From Lineus longissimus (Eukaryota; Nemertea; Pilidiophora; Heteronemertea; Lineidae), in contig NC_088315.1 of the NCBI RefSeq assembly GCF_910592395.1, positions 9,924,501 to 9,988,500 of the forward strand: a DNA stretch of 64,000 bases. Direction: 5' to 3'. A program made the position numbers and the translations under genes. Of the stretch, positions 29,816 to 43,600 are shown piece after piece. Every line of letters starts with the position of its first letter. Within the stretch, counting starts at the first letter, position 1. The notes below the pieces were generated by a model. It searched no databases. It had not been told where the DNA came from and was given only the letters and a program-made list of their open reading frames with translations.

Positions 29816-30059
29816 CTAGGCAGGTTTCTCAACCCTTTAGGAGAGCTACGAGCAATGAAGTACGAAGTAAAACTATGTAAATGTACTTTACTGAGGACTT
29901 TTTTCGAAAGATTCCCCGATTCTTCGTGCAGATTAGTACAGAAGATGATTTACGAGTGTCGTGTAAATGAATGAGCACATGGCTTGATGACACGACAGAC
30001 CTTCGTCGTTCGTACTTCGTCGTTCGTAGCGGTTGCGAAACCTGTCTTGCGATCACTAG
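29816..30059. mobile_element. Inverted-repeat element (CAGGTTTC ends), unit 2
   Basis: Counterpart of 4354-4597 with about ten substitutions, more than most of the unit. Confidence 0.7.
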
Positions 30060-30884
30060 AATGGTATTACAAGGTATAAATGGTGATCTGATTTTTTTCA
30101 TTTTATGATGATTAACGATACATTATACATGTACATACATGTATTTGTTGCCTGCACGTATGATAAACATTCAAGGACATTTTAATTGCAGGAGACATCA
30201 CATAAATAAACGATACACTCCCGAATCATCTGCCAATACGGTAAACGTCGTAATTCTAAGAAAACTTACCAAGTTGACAGATGATGCCTGATCATGTTGG
30301 TTAAACCATAGGAGAATTGAAGAGATCGATTATTCTCACCTTGGCCCTCAATGTATCGACATTGTTCCGGTTCCACACAACGCGGGCGGTGGCTACGGAG
30401 GTAATACAGCTAGAAGTTCAGTATGTAGGGAGTTTTCGCAAATCCCCCGAAACGCGAACGCGAACGCCTTTCCCATTGTTCCTGGTCTGATGACGATACA
30501 TGTACTGGCTGCAAAGTTTGTCAACTTACCAAGGAATTTTCTCACCAGCAGTTGACCATTTTTTTTACTAGCTGTCGTGTTCAGTGTAAAGAGCATGTCG
30601 AAAGTGAAATTTCTGTCATGTTTAATGATATCGAATTGATTCACATAGAGCATCGCTGATCAATTGATTATGCCCCGAGGTCTAGTACATTGTGGAACAG
30701 TGATGTCCTACAGACGGAAACAGCCCTTCACAATCTATTCTGGTGTACGAAATTAGCCTTGTCACAAGCAGATTGCCATTGGATCAACTGCGGCGAAGTT
30801 TGATATAAGGGGACCCTATAAGACTTGACATCGCTAGTGATTCCGCTCTTTTCCTTGCGAGCAGAAGTCAAAAGAAGAACAACA
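30060..30884. other. 5' flank of receptor gene, unit 2
   Basis: Carries deletions relative to unit 1: a piece of about 18 bases near 30130 and about 50 bases near 30265. Also holds the inverted paralog segment (30339-30425) and the short GGGAGTTTTCGCAAA motif. TATAAG lies about 80 bases before the receptor ATG, as in unit 1. Confidence 0.55.
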
Positions 30885-31931
30885 ATGCCATCAGCAAACA
30901 CAACAACCGCGTCACGACTAATATTCGAAACTGCAAGTCCCGAGTTTCTTCGATGGATGTATTATATATACGATATCAGATTGATGCTGTTATTAATATT
31001 TACAAAGATTCTACAGTCGGCTTTAATGATTTCGGGTACAATTATGAATCTTATGACAATAGTAGTGCTAGACAAAGGAAAAGTCGGTAAGTTGTCAACA
31101 AGAATTCTACTGATAGCGCTCAGCCTAGCGGATATTGGTGTCATCTACACAGAATATTTAGTTGCAACAATAAATACAATATTTGGAATCAATATAGTAG
31201 AGAAATCTACTCACATTTGTAAGTTTTATTTATTTTCTGTCCAGTTATTCCAATATTTTTCGCATTGGAATGTTATGTTGCTTACAATTGAGAGATGGAT
31301 CAGCGTATCTTTTCCACTAAAGGCCAGATATCTCTGTACCAAGAAATGGACTCTACTCTCCCTCTGCGCTGTCTTACTTCTCATGATCGGCCTCAGTGCA
31401 CCATACCTATTTGCCCCTGTCACCTTTCAATTTGAAGATTTGTGTCAGTCATATATAACTGTATATAATCACCAATACAGATTTACTAAATTTAACATAA
31501 TAGATCCGTTAATGTTGTTTGCAATCCCTTTTTCTGGCATACTTCTCTGTAACATCGCAATTCTCTATCAAGTCCGCCGAAGTGAAACTAAGCGCAAGGA
31601 GTTGCGGACACAAAAACACAACCAGAATCGAACTGCTGATTCAAAACAGCTTACTGATATGACTCGAATGCTGGTCGTGGTCAGTTTAGCTTTTTTCGTT
31701 TTGCTTTTCCCGGCCTCATCAAGAATTTTCATTGAGACAATTATCGTGATGCATACTAATCTTGATATCTCACGAGTTCTAATGATAAGTAATCTTATGA
31801 TAAAGCCTATTACTGCCCATTTGGTACTTATTAATCACACTACAAACTTTATTCTTTACTGTTTGAGTGGAACGCAGTTCCGACGAGCATTCCTGAAAAT
31901 TATCCGAGGCCAGTTATGTACACGCGAATAA
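30885..31931 (+). CDS. Class A orphan G-protein-coupled receptor, unit 2 copy
   Basis: Intact 348-residue paralog of 5496-6542, with all receptor landmarks kept (Asp83, Cys112 and Cys187, ERW, NFILY). Against the unit 1 copy I count 14 base changes: nine alter the protein (V63D, V104I, Q241R, T281I, V295I, I298V, R302S, D303N, I305M) and five are silent. Eleven of the fourteen lie in 31724-31844, covering the end of TM6, the third extracellular loop and the start of TM7. V63D puts an acidic residue at the cytoplasmic end of TM1. R302S and D303N remove two charges just before TM7, which could change ligand preference or expression. Ligand unknown. Confidence 0.9.
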   Translation: MPSANTTTASRLIFETASPEFLRWMYYIYDIRLMLLLIFTKILQSALMISGTIMNLMTIVVLDKGKVGKLSTRILLIALSLADIGVIYTEYLVATINTIFGINIVEKSTHICKFYLFSVQLFQYFSHWNVMLLTIERWISVSFPLKARYLCTKKWTLLSLCAVLLLMIGLSAPYLFAPVTFQFEDLCQSYITVYNHQYRFTKFNIIDPLMLFAIPFSGILLCNIAILYQVRRSETKRKELRTQKHNQNRTADSKQLTDMTRMLVVVSLAFFVLLFPASSRIFIETIIVMHTNLDISRVLMISNLMIKPITAHLVLINHTTNFILYCLSGTQFRRAFLKIIRGQLCTRE

Positions 31932-32265
31932 CTTCAGCATCGTTCTGACCCAATGTAAAAACCAATGCAAAAGGCATCTTCTGCGTGCTGGCAACCGAGT
32001 CTTCCTTATCCGTCTCTGCCAGGTTCAGGGTTCTTTGTGTCTCCATTGGTAGGAAAGGTGTTGGAGTCGGGTTAAGTGTTTCGACCAGGCTGTCCGAAAG
32101 TATAGCCAATCGTTGAAATATCAGGAACTATTCCCCATAGAACCCAAGGTACAAACAGAATCCTGTTGATTTGGGGTCACAAAGAACCACTTTGGTTCGG
32201 GGACGTAGGTAGGACCTATCAATAGGGAGTTTGCGCAAATCCCCCCGAAACGCCACCGTGAACGC
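31932..32265. other. 3' flank of receptor gene, unit 2
   Basis: Contains about 35 extra bases (CTCCATTGGTAGGAAAGGTG region, 32041-32080) that unit 1 lacks, plus the short dispersed motif next to the following element. No gene. Confidence 0.5.
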
Positions 32266-32678
32266 CTAGGCAGGTTTTGCAAGCTTACATTTTACGTTTA
32301 CGATTACGATTTGACGACATCCTGACGCAAAATTTGGTGCCGCCAGAGGACTTTAAGCAATTACGTCATCGATTGAGGTGAGGCTTCCCGTTCGGCTAAA
32401 AATCCTTAGATCTATCACTCAAGTTTAACCACCGCTAAATTACATATATACGCCATGCATTCTTCTTGAAATTATGAGAATATATAGATAATATACTCAT
32501 ATAAGAGTGTCTAAAATTCCAATTGAATCCATTCATCACAAGCTATGAGACTGGGCTTTGACTAAATCGTAATTTCACTTACGCGTAGCAAGCGATTTAC
32601 GCGTAAAAAAATCCCGCAGAGGTTCTTCGAAAACGTAATCGTTTACGGAAAACGTAAGCTTGCAAAACCTCACTAATG
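32266..32678. mobile_element. Inverted-repeat element (CAGGTTTTGCAAGCTT ends), unit 2
   Basis: Counterpart of 6845-7258. Both ends have changed together: TTTCGCAAG became TTTTGCAAG on the left and CTTGCGAAA became CTTGCAAAA on the right, so the arms still pair. The right arm also gained a T that improves its match to the left arm. The left flank lacks the ATCATTA present in unit 1. Confidence 0.8.
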
Positions 32679-33261
32679 TTCCGACCACCCGATGTCGAAC
32701 AATGGGATAGGCGTAGTATTCGAGTGAAGCTGAAAAACCTTCCTCCAATCTAAAGGAACCCAAAGAATTTGTCACAACCGACCTGATCGGCATTATACGT
32801 GTATTAATACATGAAAAAAGAAGTAACACAACGATATACAAATGTAGTTTGGAAGTGCTAGGTGGTTTATTATTATTGACCTCTCAAAAAATTCTCCAAA
32901 ACCATGCTAAGAAAATGTATGATGTAAATTCAAATTACTTCTTCAGGCTTACGGATCAGATATACTTTCCCTAAATGCGGAAGCCGAGCACTCCGGGATG
33001 TTTGTGTTGTGCATACTGCATCCTCGGACTACACGTACATCTGCATCGTCCATGCACTGGCCCCCAGTGCACGAGAGAGAAAGCGCAGCCATTCTTTACA
33101 GGCATCGAGTAAGCTTTTAGATTAGTCAAGACAAAGACTTCCTACGTTATTTCAAGTATTAAAACTCAGTGTCATTATAGTGATACGTTGATGATGGCAT
33201 ATTTCAAAGCTACAAATAGTTTTGTTTTGTTATCTTTGCACACCCTTGTCTAACATGAGAC
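32679..33261. other. Non-coding stretch, nothing recognised
   Basis: Counterpart of 7259-7841 with scattered substitutions and small indels. Confidence 0.45.
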
Positions 33262-33268
33262 CCTTTGT

Positions 33269-33798
33269 ACGGTGGCCCATAGAGGACATGCGTTTATTTT
33301 CAATATATTAGAATATTTTTCTTTTTACAATGCGTTTTTTTTCTCTCGAATTACAACCGCCGTCGGATTTATTTCTCACCGCAGAAAAAAAAATTCCCAC
33401 CGCCGGGTTAAAAATAATAATTCCCACCACCGCGGTGGAAATTAATATCCACCGCGGTGGAAGTGGAAATAATATCCACCGCGGTGGAAATAATATGTTT
33501 ACAACCACGATTGTGGCTGGACTAGTATCAGGTCAAGGAGAGTAACAACATGAGAAAGATCGGAGCGGGAGCTAATTCGTTATTGACACCGGGTGGATAT
33601 TATTTCCACCGCGGTGGATATTATTTTCCTTGGCGGTGGTGGGAATTATTCTTTTTAACCCGGCGGTGGGAATTATTTTTTCGTCGGTGAGAAATAAATC
33701 CGACGGCGGTTGTAATTCGAGAGAAAAAAAACGCATTGTAAAAAGAAAAATATTCTAATATATTGAAAATAAACGCATGTCCTCTATGGGCCACCGTA
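33269..33798. mobile_element. 530-bp foldback element with CCACCGCGGTGG palindromes, unit 2
   Basis: Counterpart of 7849-8402, flanked by the same CCTTTGT repeats (33262-33268 and 33799-33805). It has lost one roughly 22-bp palindromic unit from the right arm and two bases in the loop, which explains the 24-bp difference. Confidence 0.88.
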
Positions 33799-33805
33799 CC
33801 TTTGT

Positions 33806-34213
33806 GATGCAAGCAAGAGGTCGGTTATCGAGTCGTGTTCAGATTTTACCAACCGCACATTCTACACACTGATTTCAGTTTGCATCTCTGGAGGTTTGCA
33901 ACGAAGTGTACTTTACGGTGCCGGTAGAGATTGGCTTCGCTTTTGGTCGGGCACATGGGGGGGGGGGGTATTAGATATATTCACTAGAATATCCTATCTT
34001 CTCGTTGATATAGCTTATACCCCCAAGTGCACTGATCCATTCTCCATAGCAGAAGTGATATTCAAGCATTGATATTCAGAACTACGTCATCATTATCAGA
34101 GTTCTGGTCATGCGCACAGGATGTAGATGATCTAAATGCACACCACGAACATTCCCGACTGCACAGCTTCGGCCTGATTCGGGGAAAGCATACTTGACCC
34201 GTCACTGTCAGGA
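33806..34213. other. Non-coding stretch with poly-G run, unit 2
   Basis: Poly-G run at about 33957-33968, shorter than in unit 1. No gene. Confidence 0.6.
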
Positions 34214-34600
34214 TTAAACCATAGCTGTGCGCTTGTTTGTGGGGCTGCTCCTCACGACTGTTTTGAATTTGTCCTCTCCCGACCAATATGGGGCTGCACG
34301 GTTCAAGTCCTCAGCCATTTGAGGACAACATTGCATTCCCGGAAACACCTGGAAAACAGAACAAATAATGAAATGACTTCATAAACCATGAATTAGAAGC
34401 ATCACAAACGTGTAACAAGACTGCCTCACAAAATCAAGGTTGTATTTCTCACAGCACCATGTTTCATTATTGCTAAAGAATACTTCCCTTTCCACATAAC
34501 GGCAAACGCAAACTGCAGCTGCAGTGTCCTGACAGCAGCAGTCTTTGCCACAATCCCAGTATTGAAAAGCAATATCATAATGCATACGACAAATGTACTC
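34214..34600 (-). CDS. Cysteine-rich protein, last two exons, unit 2
   Basis: Counterpart of 8824-9210. Terminal exon 34348-34214, intron 34429-34349 with the same GTGAGG and CAG ends, upstream exon ending at 34430. One residue differs in the upstream exon (FFNNNETWCC becomes FFSNNETWCC). Keeping the frame and both splice sites fits a functional gene but is weak evidence at this low divergence. Confidence 0.5.
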
Positions 34601-34659
34601 TCACAATCAGCAGTTAGGCTCATCAGAGTACATTCCTGCTTATCCTTCCTGTTCGACAA

Positions 34660-35370
34660 GCACCAACTAAGCCTACCGATACTCACTACAGTGTCCTCTA
34701 CAACCGCAATACTTGCTCTTACACTTAAAGTGGACAAATATGCAAAGTGGAAGGAACCATTAACAATCCCTTCCTGTAGTCAACTGTTAGACTACACTTT
34801 CTGCCAAATTATCCATCCCATCCTTGGTCCGACAGCAAAGTCCCCTACAGCGGCAGCACTTGCCAAAACACTTGAACGGAACAATGCATGATCTCACGCA
34901 AAAGCGAAAGGGACCATGAACAATCTCTTCCTACAGTCAACTGTTAGTGTTAGGCCTATCACTAGTATCAGACTACATTTCTGACAAAAAATATCTATCT
35001 CTTCCCTGTCCAGTTGCAACGGCCCCTACAGCGGCAGCACTTGCCATAATACTTAAACGGGAAAATGCAACATTTTAAAAGTGGAGGGGACCATTTACAA
35101 TCCCTTCCTACAATCAACTGTTATGCCTCTCGGACCTATTTCTGCCAAGGAGTCCATCCACTCCCTGGTCCAACTGCAATATCCCCCACAGCGGCAGTAC
35201 TTGCCATAACACTAGAGCGGGACAATGCAATCTGCTAGAGCGGGATGGACAAAGAAACAATCCCGTCCTCGGGCCTATCAGATTTATTTCTGCCACAGGA
35301 TCCACCCCTTCCCAGTCTGTCCAACTAACACTAAATTGCAACCTCCTCACAGCAGCAGCATATCAATTGA
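34660..35370 (-). pseudogene. Array of decayed cysteine-rich units, unit 2
   Basis: Counterpart of 9270-9980. A few substitutions, one of which (GCAAG to GCATG at about 34888) breaks the long + strand frame present in unit 1, supporting that the + frame is not a gene. Confidence 0.45.
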
Positions 35371-35817
35371 AAGTGGAAAGTCCACGACAGTAAACTGAAA
35401 TTCATTAGTGAGTCAGCCCTCCCGTGCTTAGCAATGCCCGCATATACGGCGCATGGCATAATATCCAAAAAGGTAAGTCCTTAAAAAGCCGCTCACAGGG
35501 CCAATGACAAAATGTGACAGATACTCTTGTTAGAATGAGGCGTTTGTACCACGGCTGCCCGAGGTGCTATAATGCTGTTCAACTTCAAACAACATTTTAC
35601 CCCACAATGGTATTTTCATCTTCCCCAGGCCATACACTTGGCATCCTCCGATTCGTTTCTCATGCTTAATTAAAGTGTATACATCATGTAGTAGTATATT
35701 TAGTGCAGTTGCATCAGGTAAATCAATTACTTTTGCAATCTGCATATTTGCATAAGTTCTACATGATGAAAGGCTTAGTGTGAAGAATTATAACTTTAAA
35801 AACCTTATTCCTCAGCA
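35371..35817. other. Non-coding stretch, nothing recognised
   Basis: Counterpart of 9981-10427. Confidence 0.4.
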
Positions 35818-36084
35818 TTACTTAGCTTTAGGCCTTCCCTTTACAGCTGCTCTGTCCATGAGGACTGCTGTGCACTGCCCATGTTGCCTGGGAATCTGCC
35901 AGTCAGTAAGGAAGCAAGGTTGCACAGGACAACCTTGTCTTCCGAGAATCACCTGAAATAGAAGACTGCGAATAAAACATTTCAGTAGCAAGACCAACAA
36001 GATGACGCTGAGGAGTGTAAATAAAGTGAGAGCCCTTTGAACATGTTGACAGGGTTATTCGTCATACCACATCATAGACTCACG
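35818..36084 (-). CDS. Second cysteine-rich gene end, unit 2
   Basis: Counterpart of 10428-10694 with the same 44-codon terminal exon (35952-35818), 131-base intron and GTGAGT donor. No difference seen in the coding part. Confidence 0.35.
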
Positions 36085-36891
36085 GGGCAGTCCATTTCGT
36101 CATCCTTTTCATACTGTTAGTGGCCAGTCCTCCGCCTCCGGAGTTTAACTTCATCATGGTCCTGATGACATCTCGAGACACCAATGTCCGTCTTGTCAAC
36201 ATGTCTTGGTTCCATGTTGAAAGCATCATGAAATCTGGTATGATTGGATCAATGACCATGTATTTACTTCCCTCAGCGCTGGGTCTGAATTGAGTATGTG
36301 CACATGAAGGGCCAGTTCCTGACTGTGAGAGTCTTACATGATTCTGTTTATGGGGACTGACATACACTACATTTATGGTATACGTGTACATGTACGTACC
36401 AATCTTTCTTTCTCCAACCTGAAAAGAAATATGCGTACAATTAGAATATGTAACCCAGGGCAGCAGAATGAGTGAGAAACCACAAGAGCAGAGTAAGGAA
36501 ATAAAAATTGACAACTTTTAGCACTTTTTCTTGCACCAATATGATCCAAATCTCCTTTAAACGTTTGTCAAATTGTGTGGATTCAGACTCATTCTTCCAC
36601 CCTGGGTCACTGACTTTGTTCTTAGTGCTTACATGTATTTCATTCATCTACAATAGTGGAAGGATGCCACAACTACGTTAAAGTTAGTTAAGTTAAACTA
36701 AAGTTACATCTACACGGCCTCTCACAGAAGTTGGCTCTCAAAATCAATAAATCCTATAACATAGCCTTAATCAATGGAGCAATGTATGACAACAATTGTT
36801 TAATTTTTTTGATAACTTATGGGAAAGTGTCATCAAACCGTGTACAAGTTCTTGGTCAGGTTTATTGACTTTATAATTTGGTTCTCCTTTC
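36085..36891. other. Possible minus-strand exon region, unit 2
   Basis: Counterpart of 10695-11514, with the inverted dispersed repeat at its left end. A deletion of about 10 bases near 36380 (TCTTGCAATA in unit 1) shifts the upstream part of the minus-strand frame, so that part is probably not coding. Confidence 0.3.
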
Positions 36892-37659
36892 TCTCCTAGA
36901 TGCTTTGCCTTCACAGGTTCACGAGCAACATCCACCCGTGTTTGTGATCAGAGTTGTCTCTCCTAGATATTTTGCTTCCCAGGCTAACGAGCAACACCCA
37001 CCCGTGTTTGTGATCAGAGTTGTCTCTCCTAGATGTTTTGCCTTCCAGGATAACGAGCAACATCAACCCGTGTTTGTGATCAGAATTGTCTCTCCTAGAT
37101 GTTTTGCCTTCCCAGGCTAACGAGCAACATCCACCCGTGTTTGTGATCAGAGTTGTTTCTCCTAGATAATTTGCCTTCCCAGGCTAACGAGCAACATCCA
37201 CCCGTGTTTGTGATCAGAGTTGTTTCTCCTAGATGTTTTGCCTTCCCAGGCTAACGAGCAACATCAACCCGCGTTTGTGATCAGAGTTGTTTCTCCTAGA
37301 TACTTTGCCTTCTCAGGCTAACGAGCAACATCCACCCGTGAGTGTGATCAGAGTTGTCTCTCCTAGATGTTTTGCCTTCCCAGGCTCACGAGCAACATCC
37401 ACCCGTGTTTGTGATCAGAGTTGTCTCTCCTAGATGTTTTGCCTTCAGGGGCTAACGAGCAACATCAACCCGTGTTTGTGATCAGAGTTGTCTTTCCTAG
37501 ATGCTTTGCCTTCCCAGGCTAACGAGCAACATCCACCCGTGTTTGTGATCAGAGTTGTCTCTCCTAGATGTTTTGCCTTCCAAGGCTAACGAACAACATC
37601 TACCCGTGTTTAAGATCACAGACACAGCTGCCTTTCCTAGGTGTTTTTCCTTCCCAGCT
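36892..37659 (+). repeat. 67-bp minisatellite, about 11 units
   Basis: Same consensus as 11515-12682. Six internal units present in unit 1 are missing here; first and last units correspond. Confidence 0.95.
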
Positions 37660-40600
37660 TCCGGCTATCATTCATTCTTTCAACATCAGTCTACAGGGTC
37701 ATGATCCTGAATCACACTTCATTCTAGACCCAAGTCAACCCCTCTGATAGTGGAGACAGGGAAGCAGCTTTTCATTGCAATTACATCCTCCTTCATTCAT
37801 GCAATCTTTAACTTCAGTCTATATAATCATGACCTCGCTGAATCACACTTCATTCTAGACCCAAGTCAACCTCAATGTTGGTGGAGACAAGGAAATGCCT
37901 TTTCACTTTGTCTTCATTCATGCATTCTTTAAACTTCAGTCCACATTGTCATGACCTCGCTGAATCACACTTCATTCTAGACCCAAGTCAACCTCACTGA
38001 TGGTGGAGACAAGGAAGCGGCTTTTCACTTTATCTTCATTCATGCAATCTTTCAAATACAGTCTATAAGCGTCATGACCTCGCTGTATAAAACTTCATTC
38101 TAGACCCAAGTCAACCTCATTGATAGTGGAGACAAGGAAGTGGCTTTTCACTATACCTTCATTCATGCAATCTTTCATCTTCAGTCTCCAAGGTCATGCC
38201 CTCGCTGGATCATACTTCATTCTAGACCCAAGTCAACCTCACTGATAGTGGAGACAAGGAAGCGGCTTTTCACTATATCTTCATTCATGCAATCTTTCAT
38301 CTTCAGTCTCCAAGGTCATGCCCTCGCTGGATCATACTTCATTCTAGACCCAAGTCAACCTCATTGAAAGTGGAGACAAGGAAGTGGCTTTTCACTATAC
38401 CTTCATTCATGCAATCTTTCATCTTCAGTCTCCAAGGTCATGCCCTCGCTGGATCATACTTCATTCTAGACCCAAGTCAACCTCATTGAAAGTGGAGACA
38501 AGGAAGTGGCTTTTCACTATACCTTCATTCATGCAATCTTTCATCTTCAGTCTCCAAGGTCATGCCCTCGCTGAATCACACTTCATTCTAGACCCAAGTC
38601 AACCTCACTGATAGTGGAGACAAGGAAGCGGCTTTTCACTATACATTGTATCTTCATTCGTACCCTCTTTCAACTTCAGGCCATATGGTCATGACCTCGC
38701 TGAATCACACTTCATTCTAGACCCAAGTCAACCTCATTGAAAGTGGAGACAAGGAAGCGGCTTTTCATTATATCCTCATTCGTGCACTCTTTCAACTTCA
38801 GTCCACATGGTCATGACCTCGCTGAATCATATCTCATTCTAGACCCAAGTCAACCTCACTGATAGTGGAGACAAGGAAGCGGCTTTTCACTATATCCTCA
38901 TTCGTGCACTCTTTCAACTTAAGTCCACATGGTCATGACCTCGCGGAATCACACTTCATTCTAGACCCAAGTCAACCACACTGATAGTGGAGACAAGGAA
39001 GCGGCTTTTCACTATATCCTCATTCATGCAATCTTTCAACTTCAGTCCACATGGTCATGACCTCGCTGAATCACACTTCATTCTAGACCCAAGTCAACCA
39101 CACTGATAGTGGAGACAAGGAAGCGGCTTTTCACTATATCCTCATTCATGCAATCTTTCATCTTCAGTCTCCAAGGTCATGACCTCGCTGAATCATACTT
39201 CAATCTGGACCCAAGTCAACCTCACTGATAGTGGAGACAAGGAAGCGGCTTTTCACTTTATCTTCATTCATGCAATCTTTCATCTTCAGTCTCCAAGGTC
39301 ATGCCCTCGCTGGATCATACTTCATTCTAGACCCAAGTCAACCTCATTGAAAGTGGAGACAAGGAAGTGGCTTTTCACTATACCTTCATTCATGCAATCT
39401 CTCATCTTCAGTCTCCAAGGTCATGCCCTCGCTGAATCACACTTCATTCTAGACCCAAGTCAACCTCACTGATAGTGGAGACAAGGAAGCGGCTTTTCAC
39501 TTTATCTTCATTCGTACCCTCTTTCGACTTCAGGCCATATGGTCATGACCTCGCTGAATCACACTTCATTCTAGACCCAAGTCAACCTCATTGAAAGTGG
39601 AGACAAGGAAGCGGCTTTTCATTATATCCTCATTCGTGCACTCTTTCAACTTCAGTCCACATGGTCATGACCTCGCTGAATCATATCTCATTCTAGACCC
39701 AAGTAAACCTCACTGATAGTGGAGACAAGGAAGCGGCTTTTCACTATATCCTCATTCGTGCACTCTTTCAACTTCAGTCCACATGGTCATGACCTCGCTG
39801 AATCACACTTCATTCTAGAACCAAGTCAACCACACTGATAGTGGAGACAAGGAAGCGGCTTTTCACTATATCCTCATTCATGCAATCTTTCAACTTCAGT
39901 CCACATGGTCATGTCCTCGCTGAATCACACTTCATTCTAGACCCAAGTCAACCACACTGATAGTGGAGACAAGGAAGCGGCTTTTCACTATATCCTCATT
40001 CATGCAATCTTTCATCTTCAGTCTCCAAGGTCATGACCTCGCTGAATCATACTTCAATCTAGACCCAAGTCAACCTCACTGATAGTGGAGACAAGGAAGC
40101 GGCTTTTCACTTTATCTTCATTCAGGCAATCTTTCATCTTCAGTCTCCAAGTCATGACCTCGCTGAATCACACTTCATTCTACACCCAAGTCAACCCCTC
40201 TGATAGTGGAGACAAGGAAGCGGCTTTTCACTATATCCTCATTCATGCAATCTTTCATCTTCAGCCTGCATGGTCATGACCTCGCTGAATCACACTTCAT
40301 TCTAGACCCAAGTCAACCACACTGATAGTGGAGACAAGGAAGCGGCTTTTCACTATATCCTCATCCATGCAATCTTTCATCTTCAGTCTGCATGGTCATG
40401 ACCTCGCTGAATCACACTTCATTCTAGACCCAAGTCAACCACACTGATAGTGGAGACAAGGAAGCGGCTTTTCACTATATCATCATTCATGCAATCTTTC
40501 ATCTTCAGTCTCCAAGTCATGACCTCGCTGAATCACACTTCATTCTAGACCCAAGTCAACCTCACTGATAGTGGAGACAAGGAAGCGGCTTTTCACTTTA

Positions 40601-43600
40601 TCTTCATTCATGCTATTTTTCATCTTCAGGCTGCATGGTCATGACCTCGCTGAATCACACTTCATTCTAGACCCAAGTCAACCACACTGATAGTGGAGAC
40701 AAGGAAGCGGCTTTTCACTATATCCTCATTCATGCAATCGTTCATCTTCAGTCTGCATGGTCATGACCTCGCTGAATCACACTTCATTCTAGACCCAAGT
40801 CAACCACACTGATAGTGGAGACAAGGAAGCGGCTTTTCACTTTATCTTCAATCATGCAATCTTTCATCTTCAGTCTGCATGGTCATGACCTCGCTGAATC
40901 ACACTTCATTCTAGACCCAAGTCAACCACACTGATAGTGGAGACAAGGAAGAGGCTTTTCACTTTATCTTCAATCATGCAATCTTTCATCTTCAGTCTGC
41001 ATGGTCATGACCTCGCTGAATCACACTTCATTCTAGACCCAAGTCAACCACACTGATAGTGGAGACAAGGAAGCGGCTTTTCACTTTATCTTCAATCATG
41101 CAATCTTTCATCTTCAGTCTGCATGGTCATGACCTCGCTGAATCACACTTTATTCTAGACCCAAGTCAACCTCACTAATAGTGGAGACAAGGAAGCGGCT
41201 TTTCACTTTATCTTCATTCGTGCTATTTTTCATCTTCAGTCCGCATGGTCATGACCTCGCTGAATCACACTTCATTCTACACCCAAGTCAACCACACATG
41301 CAATCTTTCATCTTCAGTCTGCATGGTCATGACCTCGCTGAATCACACTTCATTCTAGACCCAAGTCAACCACACTGATAGTGGAGACAAGGAAGCGGCT
41401 TTTCACTTTATCTTCAATCATGCAATCTTTCATCTTCAGTCTGCATGGTCATGACCTCGCTCAATCACACTTCATTCTAGACCCAAGTCAACCTCACTGA
41501 TAGTGGAGACAAGGAAGCGGCTTTTCACTATATCCTCATTCATGCAATCTTTCATCTTCAGTCTGCATGGTCATGACCTCGCTCAATCACACTTCATTCT
41601 AGACCCAAGTCAACCTCACTGATAGTGGAGACAAGGAAGCGGCTTTTCACTATATCCTCATTCATGCAATCTTTCTTTCATCTTCAGCCTGCATGGTCAT
41701 GACCTCGCTGAATCACACTTCATTCTAGACCCAAGTCAACCTCACTGATAGTGGAGACAAGGAAGCGGCTTTTCACTATATCCTCATTCATGCAATCTTT
41801 CATCTTCAGTCTCCAAGGTCATGACCTCGCTGAATCACACTTCATTCTAGACCCAAGTCAACCACACTGATAGTGGAGACAAGGAAGCGGCTTTTCACTA
41901 TATCTTCATTCATGCAATCTTTCATCTTCAGCCTGCATGGTCATGACCTCGCTGAATCACACTTCATTCTAGACCCAAGTCAACCTCACTGATAGTGGAG
42001 ACAAGGAAGCGGCTTTTTACTTTATCTTCATTCATGCTATTTTTCATCTTCAGTCTGCATGGTCATGACCTTGCTGAATCACACTTCATTCTAGACCCAA
42101 GTCAACCACACTGATAGTGGAGACAAGGAAGCGGCTTTTCACTATATCCTCATTCATGCAATCTTTCATCTTCAGTCTGCATGGTCATGACCTCGCTGAA
42201 TCACACTTCATTCTAGACCCTAGTCAACCACACTGATAGTGGAGACAAGGAAGCGGCTTTTCACTTTATCTTCAATCATGCAATCTTTCATCTTCAGTCT
42301 GCATGGTCATGACCTCGCTGAATCACACTTCATTCTAGACCCAAGTCAACCACACATGCAATCTTTCATCTTCAGTCTGCATGGTCATGACCTCGCTGAA
42401 TCACACTTCATTCTAGACCCAAGTCAACCACACTGATAGTGGAGACAAGGAAGCGGCTTTTCACTTTATCTTCAATCATGCAATCTTTCATCTTCAGTCT
42501 GCATGGTCATGACCTCGCTGAATCACACTTCATTCTAGACCCAAGTCAACCACACTGATAGTGGAGACAAGGAAGCGGCTTTTCACTTTATCTTCAATCA
42601 TGCAATCTTTCATCTTCAGTCTGCATGGTCATGACCTCGCTGAATCACACTTCAATCTAGACCCAAGTCAACCTCACTGATAGTGGAGACAAGGAAGCGG
42701 CTTTTCACTATATCCTCATTCATGCAATCTTTCATCTTCAGTCTGCATGGTCATGACCTCGCTCAATCACACTTCATTCTAGACCCAAGTCAACCTCACT
42801 GATAGTGGAGACAAGGAAGCGGCTTTTCACTATATCCTCATTCATGCAATCTTTCTTTCATCTTCAGTCTCCAAGGTCATGACCTCGCTGAATCACACTT
42901 CATTCTAGACCCAAGTCAACCTCACTGATAGTGGAGACAAGGAAGCGGCTTTTCACTATATCCTCATTCATGCAATCTTTCTTTCATCTTCAGTCTCCAA
43001 GGTCATGACCTCGCTGAATCACACTTCATTCTAGACCCAAGTCAACCTCATTGATAGTGGAGACAAGGAAGCGGCTTTTCACAATATCTTCATTCATGCA
43101 ATCTTTCATCTTCAGCCTGCATGGTCATGACCTCGCTGAATCACACTTCATTCTAGACCCATGTCAACCTCACTGATAGTGGAGACAAGGAAGCGGCTTT
43201 TCACTATATCTTCATTTATGCATTCTTTCAACTTCAGTCTGTATGATCATGACCTCAACGAATCACACTTCATTCTAGACCCATGTCAACCTCACTGATC
43301 AGTCATCTCACAGTGGAGACAAGGAAGCGGCTTTTCACTATCCTCATTCATGCAATCTTTTAACTTCAGTCCACATCGTCATGACCTCGCTGAATCACAC
43401 TTCATTCTAGACCCAAGTCAACCTCATTGATAATGGAGACAAGGAAGCGGCTTTTCACTTTATATTCATTCATGCAATCTTTCAACTTCAGTCCACAAGG
43501 TCATGACCTCGCTGAATCACACTTCATTCTAGACCCAATTCAACCTCATTGATAGTGGAGACAAGGAAGCGGCTTTTCACTTCATCTTCATTCATGCAAT